Origin: Diadema setosum
Lineage: Eukaryota; Echinodermata; Echinoidea; Diadematoida; Diadematidae
Assembly: GCF_964275005.1 (NCBI RefSeq)
Contig: NC_092688.1
Coordinates: forward strand, 24,144,940-24,208,939
DNA: 64,000 nt
Direction of reading: 5' to 3'
Position 1 is the first letter of the stretch; each line of letters starts with the position of its first letter. Under the pieces are notes generated by a model that searched no databases, was not told the origin of the DNA, and saw nothing but the letters and a program-made list of their open reading frames with translations. This document shows, in pieces, positions 46,349 through 57,899 of this stretch. The translations under genes and the position numbers were made by a program.

Positions 46349-46570
46349 CGTTTGATTCATTTGCGACAGCTCGGCAAGACGCAAATGGCGGATTCCATTG
46401 CGGAAAGTAAGTCGACCAACCGGGTACTACCTTACACTGCAAGGTTGCGGAGTCATTGATGACGTAACCTTCACCGCAGCTGAGAGTAATGTTGGACCCA
46501 TATTTCGTGCTATTTGTGATCCATTGACCATTCGTCACAGGACTAGGGTAATTACAATACCCAACAGATA
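46349..46570 (-). CDS. receptor gene 2, sushi/CCP domain exon
   Basis: A 222-bp minus-strand exon, the paralogue of 4223-4444. Encodes CNYPSPVTNGQW, SNITLSCGEGYVI, ATLQCKVVPGW and PPFASC, so all four sushi cysteines are present. The AG used in the shorter reading of the gene 1 copy (TATCTGTAG) is TTG here, so only the AG at 46571-46572 (GATATGAAG) fits, and it keeps phase 1. The donor G|GTTGGT is weak, as in gene 1. Confidence 0.85.
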
Positions 46571-47378
46571 CTTCATATCATAGAGGAAAGCAGAACAGCC
46601 AATCAAAGTGATTATATAGATACAATAATAATAAAAAAAAAACAATTGTGCACATTATGAAAGAACTATAAAAGACCTATTTACATTGCCTAAAGACCAT
46701 CATGACAGCTGTTGAAGAGGTAGATAAATTATATAGATAAACAGGTAATATCAACCTGGATATTGTGAAATAATGTTATGTTTTGTTCGTACCTCTCAAG
46801 ACCATTCGTGTCATGGCATTCAACATCATAAAACGTGTGAAGAAAAATGATAAAAATATGAAGATAAATGATCGTCGGTCACAAAACTCCACAAAATGTC
46901 CCCATGGTTGTTTTCCAGTAGAACTTACAACTCAGAAAAGCATAAGCAACCCTCTTTTTAATTAAACTCGAAGTTTATTGTATAATATTAGTTTCAAATG
47001 ATGTCATTGGCAGTTTTTGTTGACACTTTTGTATTTTTCCATACTCCTTCCGAAGTGTTTGAAAATGAGCTTACAATTTCGGTAGTCGTCAATAAAGCAG
47101 TTGGTCGAAGCTGATAAAAATTTTAATACGGTGAGTAACCTTAAGTTTTGAAAATAATTATATTTATCATAATCTGTTTTTCATTACTTTGTTGGCGGGA
47201 ACCTTCCATCCTATTAAGGGTTATTTCAAAGCTAAAAATAGGAACCTCTTTTAGAATGCGTTTGTGCGTTTTATCTCGGGACATTTTCGGCTCACTTTTG
47301 TCTATTGTGCTTCCTGTTCTTATCATTGTATAAATAATATTGCGGGTTTTTTTTTTTCTCTTTTAAACTCATACTCAC

Positions 47379-47654
47379 TGTTGAATGAATAATGAACGCG
47401 TTCTTCGGATATAGGTTGTGCTTGGGTGGGACATGTCCAGTTGTTCGAAAAACTTCCATCAGAAATCAAATCGGCATACGATTTTGATTGGAAACAAACA
47501 CAAAACCCACGATGTATGACAGCACAACCATTGTTTCTAGGTTCTCTCCTGCAGGTAGATATACATTCCTCATCGGATTTAGATTCAGACGCATAGTCGA
47601 GCAGAAACGAAAGAGCTTTATGGTCACCTTGATAGCATCCGAGAAATCCAGGCT
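47379..47654 (-). CDS. receptor gene 2, WSC-like domain exon
   Basis: A 276-bp minus-strand exon with splice sites and length identical to gene 1's. Encodes PGFLGCYQGDHKALSFLLDY, DEECISTCRREPRNNGCAVIH, GFCVCFQS and NWTCPTQAQ. It keeps the cysteine lost in gene 1 (NNGC). It should lie between the SRCR and sushi modules of the ectodomain. Confidence 0.8.
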
Positions 47655-47884
47655 CTAAGAGTAAACAAAATATGAAAACGGAGACAGTTACCTGGATAAC
47701 ATATTTTGATTTGTTTGTTTGTTTGTTCTGTCTTTCAGCTATCAGAATTTTTATGAGACCGATCACAGTTTGGCTAATATTCTGTAGGTTCGTTTTTACC
47801 GACGAATCCTTATTCCGGTGTGTCGTAAGTAAAAAAAGAAAAAAAAAAAGACACACACAAAAAAAAATTCAAAGCACGCAGCTG

Positions 47885-48396
47885 AGAGAATGTCTGCCAG
47901 CAGTGGCTACCTATGTTGTACTATAGACATAGCACATGCACACACACACAAACACACACACACACATGCATGCAAATGTTCTATACATGTACATAACTAT
48001 GAGTAAAAAAAAAATCGACTCTCGCGTAAGTCGCATTTTTTTTTCTGTTTTTTCAGTCCCGAGAGCTTCGACTCGTGCGAGGTTTGCTGTGTATGCAACA
48101 TTTGCCATAGCCTGTAGCTTGTCAATGTCACATTTTCATACTCATTGTTACCTCACTGTACAACTTCCTTTGAGGAATATTTCACTGCAATGTTGTCATG
48201 GGAACTATTATCATGTTTTCGTTGTTGTTTTTTTTTGTGTTTGTGTTTGTGATGTAATGTATTTTGTTAGGCAGCTCACCACAAGCTTTGCTTTTTTGAG
48301 GTTCTGCCTTCCTGTACAATAATTTCATGATGTGATTTCCTACATGGAAAAAAAGATGGAAAATAAATGTTTTACAAACTTGAACTTGAACTTGAA
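47885..48396 (+). mobile_element. LINE 3' fragment
   Basis: Present only in the gene 2 copy of this intron. It ends 'ggaaaataaatgttttacaa' plus tandem ACTTGA units, a typical non-LTR tail. A (CA)n tract lies at 47939-47965. No RT part remains. Confidence 0.6.
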
Positions 48397-48569
48397 AGGT
48401 TCAGGAATCCGTAAGCGAAATAAAGTTCGGGATAACGAGGGTCTTTAGAAGGCATGTTGCGACACGGATTGTCGCCCCCGTCACGGATTGTCGTTTGGCG
48501 ACAATCTGTGACGAGGGCTGGCGGCAAGGATTGTCGCCCGCCCTCGAAGCACATTTTGCTGGGTAATAT

Positions 48570-50400
48570 CGTTCTGGACATAGTCATTGATATACTAACA
48601 CATAACTTACATGGTTACATCCATTCAAACATGCCATGTAAAAAGTCATGGTGAGGTTTCAAGGAAGTGTGTATGTGCGTGTGCACACGATAATTTAGTG
48701 TCCGTTTGCGCGCGCGCGCGCGCGTTTTTTTTTTGTGTGTATGATGGAATAATGTGTTTATTATGTCAGCTTTTTGCGTATGTGTTTTTTAGCTGCTCGT
48801 CGGGAGGGATACTTAGTAAGCTGTTGCTGGCATAGACGTTGATATTGATTTTATCGGCAGCTTTGACTTTGATGAGTTTGTTTGGCGGATTTGTATATGA
48901 AATCGGAGTGGTGCTTGCGTGCGGGCGGATGCTGCTTTTCTGCATACGGTCCATTATGTCTTATGTATCAACATTGGGAAGTCGTTCCATCAGGAAGGAA
49001 GGTGGTATCGGTTCGGCTGTGCGTTTGTAAGTGGGGAGGGGGATGCATTTCGTTATTGTAAAAGTTCGTTATTCTGAAGGCTCTTCAGTCCGAAGGTTCT
49101 TTATTCCGAAAGTTTGTTATTGTGAATTTCACTTTTGGATCAACGAACCTTCGGAATAACGCCACAAACGTTCGGATTAACGAACCATTTTTCGTTTTCG
49201 GATTAACGAACCTCTAGGTATAGGGAATTGTGTGTTTCGGATAAATGAACCTTCGGAAAAAAAAAAAGACGAACCTTCGGAATAACGAACCTTCGTGTGT
49301 GTGTGTGTGTGTGGGTGGGTGGGTGTGTGTATGTATGTGGGTTGGTGAATGTGGGTGTGGGATGGTCTAGAATTTGGTTAATCAGGGGTTGGTGGGTTGG
49401 GGATTGGATTTGAAGAGGGATAGTTATAAATGGGATGACAGATTTTGGTAGGATTTAATATTTAGTATAGGTGTAGGCCCTAGATTTGTTTCGGTGGGGG
49501 GGGGGGGGGGGGGGGGGTTGGTCGGGTTTTTTTTATGACTGATTTCATTCTAGATTTCTATAATGTATTTGTGTTTTTTTTTTAATGTATATGCCCTTGC
49601 AAGTAAGAAGGTGTTACATGATCCAAACCAATATATTCAAGGGATATAGGTTTGGTAGGGCCCTAAATGTCAAAACTTTCTCGTGAAGAAATTGTTAGTA
49701 TAGGGTTGGTCTATAATCGAGTTATCTATGTTGAAGTGAGGTTATTTGTAGTATAGATTGACAAATGCATTTGTTTGTGTTTTGAATTGCCATTTGTAAT
49801 TTTTTGTTCATGTTACACCCACAATGGGTCGATTTATGAATGATTTGAATGAAATCAATAAATATCAAGGGGAAAAAGTGTTGAGTTGGTTTATTTGCAT
49901 TATGAGGATTTGTTTGAGTGTTTGATGGTGTTTGTTTGTATTACGTATGTATTAGGGGTGTGCATATGGCAGTTCGTGTGTGCTAAGATCATCTAACGAT
50001 TACAAATTATTTACGGCGTGTGGAAATTATTCGCTCATGCATAAAGCATGCAAAACTTATTCTGGGACAAAGAATAGTGGTATGGACGTTGTAGTTAAGA
50101 CTGATGGAATAATATGACTGCAGTGAAAAAATGAACAAAGACAAATAACATTCAGGGAGGGTACTGAAGTACCTCCCTCGTATATATTTTCTCTCGGTCT
50201 CTCTCTCGTCTAGCCCGCGTCACCGCTGAAATTTACACACCAATACTATTTTTAGATCAACGCTGGTGTGACCTCTTTAAATTTTAAACACGTGCTCATA
50301 CACGCTGAAGGCATTTTCATTGCCACAGTAGCGCCTGCAGCAGTTTCGGATTAGCGAACCTTCGGAATAACTAACCTTCGAAATAACGAACAGCACCCGA
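48570..50400. other. left interior of the TIR element
   Basis: G/T-rich sequence with (CG)n at 48707-48724, TTCGGAATAACGAACC repeats (49040-49290 and 50345-50395), (TG)n near 49295-49330, a G-run and an AATAAATATC-ended LINE-like tail near 49860. No protein domain recognised. Confidence 0.55.
49496..49517 (+). repeat. run of 22 G
   Basis: An uninterrupted G homopolymer, able to form quadruplex structures and prone to slippage in sequencing. Confidence 0.95.
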
Positions 50401-50408
50401 ATAGAACA

Positions 50409-51557
50409 TGTCACAAATGTACACACAAGTAGTTATGTACATGTATCAAGGCTGTATGCATGGTTGTTTTAATGTGTACATTGTATGTACACAGGGTGAC
50501 CAGATTAATGGAGAACATTCTATATGATATAGATATAGTACATACAGGCTGACCAGATCAGTGGAGAATTTTCTACATGGTATACAATGTAGCTACAGTA
50601 CATGTATGCATGTGACAGGAAATACATTATACAGTTATAGCTCACTCAATCTAGAATGATTTAACCCATTCCAGAATATTCTAGGAAGTGCTGGTTGAGC
50701 GAGGCACTGCCCCTGTAGCCCAATGTGATTGGTAGTTAATTTTGGCAATGATGTTATGCACATAGTTAGACAGTGAGTCATCCAGGATTCCTGGAATTTG
50801 GACTTGCTAGTATGTTCAGGTATGTGGCCCCAGGTTGGAGAAAATTACAGAATGTACTAGAAAGGGGTGAATGGATAGTATATAAGCAGGAGAAATTTTG
50901 AGGTAGGCAGAGTACCCAACACCTCTGCTCTGAGAGTTACGTCACTTCTGGCTCTGAAGCGACTTGTTATAGTCAGTCCTGTGTTACCTGCTGACCTGCT
51001 ATACAAACTGTGTTTGTGGAGATAAGGCCTGGGAGACATTTTGCCTGCAGAGAATTAGTTTGCCTACATTGGAGATAGACTCCATATTTTAGTGTCAACG
51101 GACATTATTACGGCAAAGCTGTGACGGACCGGATTCCTTGCTGGACAATAAAAAGTGAATCATCATTCAACGCCGCAACTGGACGTGGTCGTCATAACGT
51201 TTGGATTCTACACGTTTTGCTGTGGACATCTGTCGTGGATTTTACCCCGGATTTATACTGTGGATTAATGCAACCTGTGCCTTTGGAGTTACGTCGGAGG
51301 AATCATTCATCGGTGCGTCAAGGATCATTCATCGGTGCATCGAACATCGTATCTGAACATTTTCAAAGGACTACTTGATAACATAATATGTAAGTGATTC
51401 TATAACCGATTTGTAATTGTTTCTATTGATCATTATTGTACTGATGTGAAAACCGATTACGAGTCTGTACCCACAATATCACTGTTAATAAACCGCCTGA
51501 ACATTAGTTGATTGTTTCTTTTGTGCGATCATTCTCAGAGTGATTTTGGTCGTAACA
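50409..51557 (+). mobile_element. 5' LTR of a Gmr1-type LTR retrotransposon
   Basis: A 1149-bp direct repeat starting TGTCACAAATGTACAC and ending GGTCGTAACA. TATATAA at 50879-50885 and AATAAA at 51487-51492 are plausible promoter and polyadenylation signals. It differs from the 3' LTR at only two sites (51069/55829 and 51439/56199). AACA precedes it at 50405-50408. Confidence 0.95.
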
Positions 51558-51562
51558 AAAAT

Positions 51563-51579
51563 TGGGGGCTTGTCCGGGA
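51563..51579 (+). promoter_or_regulatory. primer-binding site, tRNA-Pro type
   Basis: TGGGGGCTTGTCCGGGA starts five bases after the LTR end. It matches the well-known tRNA-Pro primer-binding site with one change (T for C), so minus-strand DNA would be primed by tRNA-Pro. Confidence 0.85.
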
Positions 51580-51660
51580 ATTGAATTTAAAGCCAAAACT
51601 TAGAATTTGGAACGTTCCGGAATCCAGAATATTGGTACAGACAAAATACCAGTGAGTTGA

Positions 51661-54600
51661 TTGTTCAATTGTACATTGTGTGTAATACATGTGACAATGT
51701 CAATCAGTACAATGGATGTTCAGGCATTTGTTCAGAGGACAGATTTGTCCCTCAAAGATTTGCAAAGGTTACGCAAATGTGATTTGACTGCTATTGCACA
51801 GCATTTAAATGTAGATCTTCCACAAGGTGCAAGAAAGGCAGAGATTCTTGACTTAGTAGCTGGTCACATGGAGCTCAAAGAAGAAATTCATACTCTAGAT
51901 CAAGCTCAAATGTCTGATCAAACACGGCTTGAGCTTGCTAAATTGCAAATGGAAATGGAAATGGAGAAAGAGAAGATGAGATTAGAAATAGAAAGAGAGC
52001 AGAGGGCTAGAGAAATGGAAATGAAGGAAAGAATGGAAATGAAGAAATTTGAGAAGGAAATGGAGCAACAACTGAAATTGCGTGAGATGGAAATGGCTCA
52101 TGCACAGACTGTTGGAAATCGTGAAAGTGCTCCTTCTGAATTTGATTTGGCCAAGAACATTCGATTGGTGCCAAAGTTTGAAGAAAACAGAGTCGATGCA
52201 TATTTTGTGTCATTTGAGAAGGTGGCTAACAGTTTGAACTGGCCACAGGAATTTTGGCCCTTGCTCCTTCAAAGTGTGTTTGTCGGCAAAGCCGCCGATG
52301 TGTACTCATCTCTTTCTGAAGAGCAATCACGTGACTATGCTACAGTCAAGAAGGCAGTGTTAAATGCTTATGAGTTGGTGCCAGAGGCATACAGACATAA
52401 GTTCAGAAATTCGGACCGCAAACCAAGCCAGACACATGTTGAATTTGCTCGTGAAAAAGAAATGACGTTTGATAGGTGGTATAGATCCCTGAAAGTGGAT
52501 CAGGATTTTGATAACCTACGTGAGGTTGTTCTCTTGGAAGAATTCAAAAAGAGTGTTGCTTTCAGTGTGAGGTTGCACCTGGAAGATCACAAAGTGACAA
52601 GTTTGCATAAAGCAGCCTTCATGGCTGATGAGTATGAGTTGACTCACCGACATGAAAACAGACCACCTTTCGGAAATTTCTCTGGAAATAAGAGAGACAA
52701 AAATCAGTCGAGCAACCAACAGAATGCTGGTTCAGGAATGTTGTCGGCACCAAAGCCTCAATCTAACAAAGGGTCCAGTACAAGTGCAAATGTCATCAGA
52801 TGTTTTCACTGTAACAAGACAGGGCATGTAAAGTCACAGTGTTGGAAGTTGCAAAACAAAACAAAGAAGGACATGGGATTTGTCATGTCAAAAAGTATCC
52901 TACCCGAAAATAGTGTCCCGTTCAGTGAAACACAGGCCATTGAAAGTCGATCTCCCAAATTCAGAGATAGGACTAAGCAGGTGGATGAGAGCTATCGTAG
53001 CTTTTTGTTTGAGGGTGAGGTGACCCCATGTACTTCTGGTGAGGCAGGTAAACCAGTAGTCATCCTGCGGGATACGGGGGCCTCTCAGTCGTTGATGGTG
53101 GATGGTGGTATGACTTTTCCACCAGATAGTGCAGTGAATGCAAAAGTCTTGATTCAGACTGTTGATGGCAGTTATATGTCAGTACCACTGTATAGAGTGG
53201 ATCTGAAGTGTGACCTAGTTTCTGGTCCTGTCACTGTTGGAGTTGTTCCTGAGTTGCCCATGGTAGGCATTGACTTCTTGTTGGGGAATGACTTGGCTGG
53301 GGATAAGGTGGTTGTGTCTCCAGTTGTTTCGGATAAACCAGTGGTGGTTGCTGAAACTGAGCAGTTGCAGGAGGAGTTTCCTGGGATTTTCCCAGATTGT
53401 GTTGTGACTAGGTCTCAGGCTCGTAGAGCTGTTCAAGATGATGCGGATTCTGTTGATGTGGAGGAGAATTCCGGTGTTTGGTTGGCAGAAACCTTTTTCA
53501 AGGATTTGAATGATGGGGTTGCTGTATTAGGCTCCGAGGCTAACAGTGATGGGCTGTTTAGCAAGTCTTCCTTGGTTGAAGCACAGCAGGCAGACTCTGA
53601 GTTGAAAGGCTTGTCTCAGACGGCGTGTTCTGAGGCTGAGGCTGAAAAGGTCCCTGAGTGCTATTATGTCAAAGATGGCATTTTGATGAAGAAGTGGAGA
53701 CCTCCCCATAGGCCAGCTGATGAGGATTGGACGGTGGTCCGTCAAGTTGTTGTCCCTCCCTGTTACCGCGGTGAGATCTTGAGGATTGCTCACGAGTTAC
53801 CAGTTGGCGGCCATTTAGGCGTCAGAAAGACAAAGGATCGGATCATGAGGCATTTTTATAGGCCAGGGTTGAATGTGGATGTGGCTGAGTTTTGCAAGAC
53901 CTGTCACACATGTCAGGTGGCTGGTAAACCACAGCATTCAGTGAAGCCGGCGCCATTGATTCCGATACCTGCGTTTGAAGAACCATTCAGTCGGGTGCTA
54001 GTTGACTGTGTTGGACCTTTACCTAGGACTAGGTCGGGGCATAAGTACCTCTTGACAATCATGGATATGTCTACACGGTTTCCAGAGGCTATCCCATTGC
54101 GAAATATCACTGCTAAGACTGTGGTAGATGCTCTAGTGCAGTTTTTCACTAGGTATGGGTTGCCCAAGGAAGTGCAGTCTGACCAAGGGTCAAATTTCAT
54201 GTCAGGCATATTTCAAGAGGTGATGTATCGTTTGGGTGTGAAGCAGCTGAAGTCGTCAGCTTATCATCCCCAATCCCAAGGTGCGTTGGAGCGCTACCAC
54301 CAGACCCTAAAGACAATGATTAGGGCATTTTGTGAGGAGTATCCCGAGGATTGGGATAAGGGCATCCCTTTCCTCCTGTTCGCAACGAGGGACTCCCCAA
54401 ATGAGTCGACGGGTTTCAGCCCATTTGAGTTGGTGTACGGTCATGAAGTTAGGGGCCCACTGAAGCTCATCAAAGAGAAATTCATGACTGAGGATGATGA
54501 GGTCCACCTACTTGACTATGGGTCAAAGTTCCGAGAAAGGCTTTCAAAGGCTTGTGAGGTAGCTAGGGAACACTTGAAAGTGTCACAAGATTCAATGAAG

Positions 54601-54840
54601 AGAAAGGCAGACAAAAATGCCAAAGCCCGAACCTTCAAACCAGGTGACAAAGTTCTTGTACTGCTGCCCATACAAGGTGAACCACTGAAAGCCAAGTTCA
54701 GTGGCCCATACTGTGTCAAAAAGAAATTCAACGATGTGAACTATGTGATCAGTACACCAGACAGATGCAAAGAACAGAGAATGTGTCATGTCAATATGCT
54801 GAAAGAATGCTATGACAGAAAGTCAGTTGGTGTGACATAG
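51661..54840 (+). CDS. gag-protease-integrase polyprotein lacking RT/RNase H
   Basis: A single uninterrupted 1059-residue frame. Residues ~60-150 form a charged coiled coil (gag). A CCHC zinc knuckle CFHCNKTGHVKSQC is at 381-394. The aspartic protease motif DTGAS is at 471-475. The integrase zinc finger has H711, H718, C745 and C748. The integrase core has D782, D841 and E877 with exactly 35 residues between the last two (DD35E), and SSAYHPQSQGALERYHQ around E877. A C-terminal GPY-type segment (KFSGPYCVKKKF) follows. In Gmr1-type Gypsy elements integrase lies before reverse transcriptase, and here the frame ends after integrase with only 328 bp left to the LTR, so RT and RNase H are absent. 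The start may be Met at 51697 (MSISTMDVQ). The intact frame despite missing RT implies recent trans-mobilisation. Confidence 0.9.
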   Translation: MFNCTLCVIHVTMSISTMDVQAFVQRTDLSLKDLQRLRKCDLTAIAQHLNVDLPQGARKAEILDLVAGHMELKEEIHTLDQAQMSDQTRLELAKLQMEMEMEKEKMRLEIEREQRAREMEMKERMEMKKFEKEMEQQLKLREMEMAHAQTVGNRESAPSEFDLAKNIRLVPKFEENRVDAYFVSFEKVANSLNWPQEFWPLLLQSVFVGKAADVYSSLSEEQSRDYATVKKAVLNAYELVPEAYRHKFRNSDRKPSQTHVEFAREKEMTFDRWYRSLKVDQDFDNLREVVLLEEFKKSVAFSVRLHLEDHKVTSLHKAAFMADEYELTHRHENRPPFGNFSGNKRDKNQSSNQQNAGSGMLSAPKPQSNKGSSTSANVIRCFHCNKTGHVKSQCWKLQNKTKKDMGFVMSKSILPENSVPFSETQAIESRSPKFRDRTKQVDESYRSFLFEGEVTPCTSGEAGKPVVILRDTGASQSLMVDGGMTFPPDSAVNAKVLIQTVDGSYMSVPLYRVDLKCDLVSGPVTVGVVPELPMVGIDFLLGNDLAGDKVVVSPVVSDKPVVVAETEQLQEEFPGIFPDCVVTRSQARRAVQDDADSVDVEENSGVWLAETFFKDLNDGVAVLGSEANSDGLFSKSSLVEAQQADSELKGLSQTACSEAEAEKVPECYYVKDGILMKKWRPPHRPADEDWTVVRQVVVPPCYRGEILRIAHELPVGGHLGVRKTKDRIMRHFYRPGLNVDVAEFCKTCHTCQVAGKPQHSVKPAPLIPIPAFEEPFSRVLVDCVGPLPRTRSGHKYLLTIMDMSTRFPEAIPLRNITAKTVVDALVQFFTRYGLPKEVQSDQGSNFMSGIFQEVMYRLGVKQLKSSAYHPQSQGALERYHQTLKTMIRAFCEEYPEDWDKGIPFLLFATRDSPNESTGFSPFELVYGHEVRGPLKLIKEKFMTEDDEVHLLDYGSKFRERLSKACEVAREHLKVSQDSMKRKADKNAKARTFKPGDKVLVLLPIQGEPLKAKFSGPYCVKKKFNDVNYVISTPDRCKEQRMCHVNMLKECYDRKSVGVT

Positions 54841-55159
54841 ATAGTGGATAGCACAGTAGAAGTTAAGGGTGAAAAGTTTTCACCGGCATATCACTTACAG
54901 TGTATGTGTTTAGCATATCTATTAATGTATGCAAAACAGTTTGACATGATTGTATAAGCTTCGAGAATCCAAGCAATATCAATGTAAATGGTATCCATGA
55001 AAAGAGAACATGGAATTAATGCAGCTAATCAAAAAGCATGTGAAAGTATGTGATTATTGTTGCTTGACTTGGATTGTACTTCACATTCGTTGTAAATAAC
55101 AATGAGAAATTGTGAAGGTAAAAGAAACCCTTGCTACGGCAAGGCTTTCTTTTTCCCAT

Positions 55160-55168
55160 GGGGGATGG
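55160..55168 (+). promoter_or_regulatory. polypurine tract
   Basis: GGGGGATGG directly before the 3' LTR, the expected plus-strand primer. One T interrupts it. Confidence 0.6.
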
Positions 55169-56317
55169 TGTCACAAATGTACACACAAGTAGTTATGTAC
55201 ATGTATCAAGGCTGTATGCATGGTTGTTTTAATGTGTACATTGTATGTACACAGGGTGACCAGATTAATGGAGAACATTCTATATGATATAGATATAGTA
55301 CATACAGGCTGACCAGATCAGTGGAGAATTTTCTACATGGTATACAATGTAGCTACAGTACATGTATGCATGTGACAGGAAATACATTATACAGTTATAG
55401 CTCACTCAATCTAGAATGATTTAACCCATTCCAGAATATTCTAGGAAGTGCTGGTTGAGCGAGGCACTGCCCCTGTAGCCCAATGTGATTGGTAGTTAAT
55501 TTTGGCAATGATGTTATGCACATAGTTAGACAGTGAGTCATCCAGGATTCCTGGAATTTGGACTTGCTAGTATGTTCAGGTATGTGGCCCCAGGTTGGAG
55601 AAAATTACAGAATGTACTAGAAAGGGGTGAATGGATAGTATATAAGCAGGAGAAATTTTGAGGTAGGCAGAGTACCCAACACCTCTGCTCTGAGAGTTAC
55701 GTCACTTCTGGCTCTGAAGCGACTTGTTATAGTCAGTCCTGTGTTACCTGCTGACCTGCTATACAAACTGTGTTTGTGGAGATAAGGCCTGGGAGACATT
55801 TTGCCTGCAGAGAATTAGTTTGCCTACACTGGAGATAGACTCCATATTTTAGTGTCAACGGACATTATTACGGCAAAGCTGTGACGGACCGGATTCCTTG
55901 CTGGACAATAAAAAGTGAATCATCATTCAACGCCGCAACTGGACGTGGTCGTCATAACGTTTGGATTCTACACGTTTTGCTGTGGACATCTGTCGTGGAT
56001 TTTACCCCGGATTTATACTGTGGATTAATGCAACCTGTGCCTTTGGAGTTACGTCGGAGGAATCATTCATCGGTGCGTCAAGGATCATTCATCGGTGCAT
56101 CGAACATCGTATCTGAACATTTTCAAAGGACTACTTGATAACATAATATGTAAGTGATTCTATAACCGATTTGTAATTGTTTCTATTGATCATTATTGGA
56201 CTGATGTGAAAACCGATTACGAGTCTGTACCCACAATATCACTGTTAATAAACCGCCTGAACATTAGTTGATTGTTTCTTTTGTGCGATCATTCTCAGAG
56301 TGATTTTGGTCGTAACA
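55169..56317 (+). mobile_element. 3' LTR of the Gmr1-type element
   Basis: 1149 bp, same ends as the 5' LTR and two substitutions over the whole length. AACA at 56318-56321 matches the 4 bases before the 5' LTR, giving the target-site duplication. The identical 85-residue frames in both LTRs are a consequence of the duplication, not genes. Confidence 0.95.
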
Positions 56318-56329
56318 AACACCCCTCCA

Positions 56330-57478
56330 TTTCCAAAATACAAAATAAAAAATGTAATACACATTCCATGGAGTGTAAAGTGGTTAAGACTTTATAGAAA
56401 TACAGTCTTTCTCATCTGATAATAGTTTATCGCTGCCCCACATCGTCCCCGGCCAGAAAAGTAAATGAAATGATGTAACCCCATTCCCTACCCAAAATGT
56501 GATTCGAATAATATACATTCAGAGAGTGTGAGAAAAATAAGTTCAGCACCATGGGTCAACGATGTCATCTGTATATGGGTGCCACGTAAAATGACCATTT
56601 TGTGGGAGAAATTTCATAACTCGACCATGCATCGGTTCTGGCACTCCATCACTCTGACTGTGTTGCAGTATTCCTTCAGATACAATGCGCTACAGCCTAG
56701 CAACACGGGTGGTGTAGTTTACCATTAGTCTCTATCCCTATGAGAGATGAAAATGGAAAACGCCAAAGGACGCACTTGTCCGCAGCATCGGTAACTGCCC
56801 GTAAATGTCCGTAAGCGATCGTAAGTGTTGTGATACGTTAACTTGCGAATAATTTCGGATACTTACAGTGGACGGGAATAAACGCAAATGGACGGGAGGT
56901 AAACTTATTTGCGGATAGTCTGCGTCCAAGCTACGGATCGTTACGTTCAGTTACTGATAGTTACGTTTAATTACGGTTACTTGAGTAAGTCTGCATCCGT
57001 GGAGTCCCTCTGCGAAATAATGAACATTTCAAAAATTTCGCAGGCTTGGCGCCGTCATTTTGCGTTTCTTTACGGATTAGTTACGGACAGTTACGCCTAC
57101 ATACGACCCTGCGGATGCCTGCGTCCACGCTGCGTCCCCCTGCGTCCACTTATCCGTATCTATCCGCGGCGGACGTAACCCATCGTAAGGCACTGTGTGA
57201 CTGGGGCATTACGTAGACACACGAACGCGCTCACACACAACACACATACGTAGGGCCTACTTAGCCCACGAACACCAAACCCCTCAGATACTCATGCAGG
57301 CACAAAACTGCGCCCACAAACACGCACCATCACATACCCTTTGATATACACATAAGCTACAATAATACCACATAAACACGTACGCATACAGGCACACGTA
57401 TACACACAGACAAACAAACCACTACCACTATACAACCACCACACATGCAGAGTTTCTACATATTATATTATTATACTC

Positions 57479-57509
<31 letters not shown>

Positions 57510-57660
57510 CTATACGGAAACTCATACACAAGTCACTTATTGTACGCACCTACAAATCATACACAGCACATACCATGCAGCTCACAACAAACACACACAC
57601 ACACACACACACACGCATAACTTACCAGTCATACCAATCCCACCAAAGCTTCACACCGGA
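56330..57660. other. right interior of the TIR element
   Basis: Includes a TTACG-rich block (56780-57190) with repeated TTACGGA/GTTACG motifs and strongly CA-rich DNA (57200-57620). No protein recognised. Confidence 0.5.
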
Positions 57661-57899
57661 GCAACCACCCCGAGCCCGGGGCGACAATCTTCGCAACCAA
57701 ATTTTTTGCCATCATAGATTGTCGCCATCGAGGTCAAAAATTGGGAACTGCACAAGCGTCACGGATTGTCGCCAGACGACAATCCGTGACGGGGGCGACA
57801 ATCCGTGACGCCAACTCCGTCAAGGATTGTCGCCCCGAGCCGGGGGCGACAATCCGTGTCGCAACAAGGCAGCTTTTTCTTCTTCTTTTTTTCATTTCG

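Larger units (their letters stand above)
48455..57866. mobile_element. TIR DNA element with 5-bp TSD, split by an LTR element
   Basis: The first 26 bases (TGTTGCGACACGGATTGTCG...) are a perfect inverse of the last 26 (57841-57866). AGGCA lies at 48450-48454 and again at 57867-57871. The paralogous gene 1 intron near 5725 reads through without it, an empty site. Subterminal hairpins CGTCACGGATTGTCG/CGACAATC(C/T)GTGACG occur at both ends (near 48478 and 57760). Without the nested LTR element (50409-56317) it is about 3.5 kb. TG-start TIRs with 4-5-bp duplications recall Ginger-type elements, but no transposase was recognised. Confidence 0.85.

Noticed and set aside
46560..46572. Apparent loss of the splice acceptor of the gene 2 sushi exon (TAG to TTG)
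   Set aside because: An in-phase AG nine bases upstream exists in both paralogues and follows the pyrimidine tract, so the exon need not be broken.
51121..51378. 85-residue frame, identical at 55881-56138
   Set aside because: It lies in the LTR and is duplicated only because LTRs are direct repeats. No domain, no codon signal.
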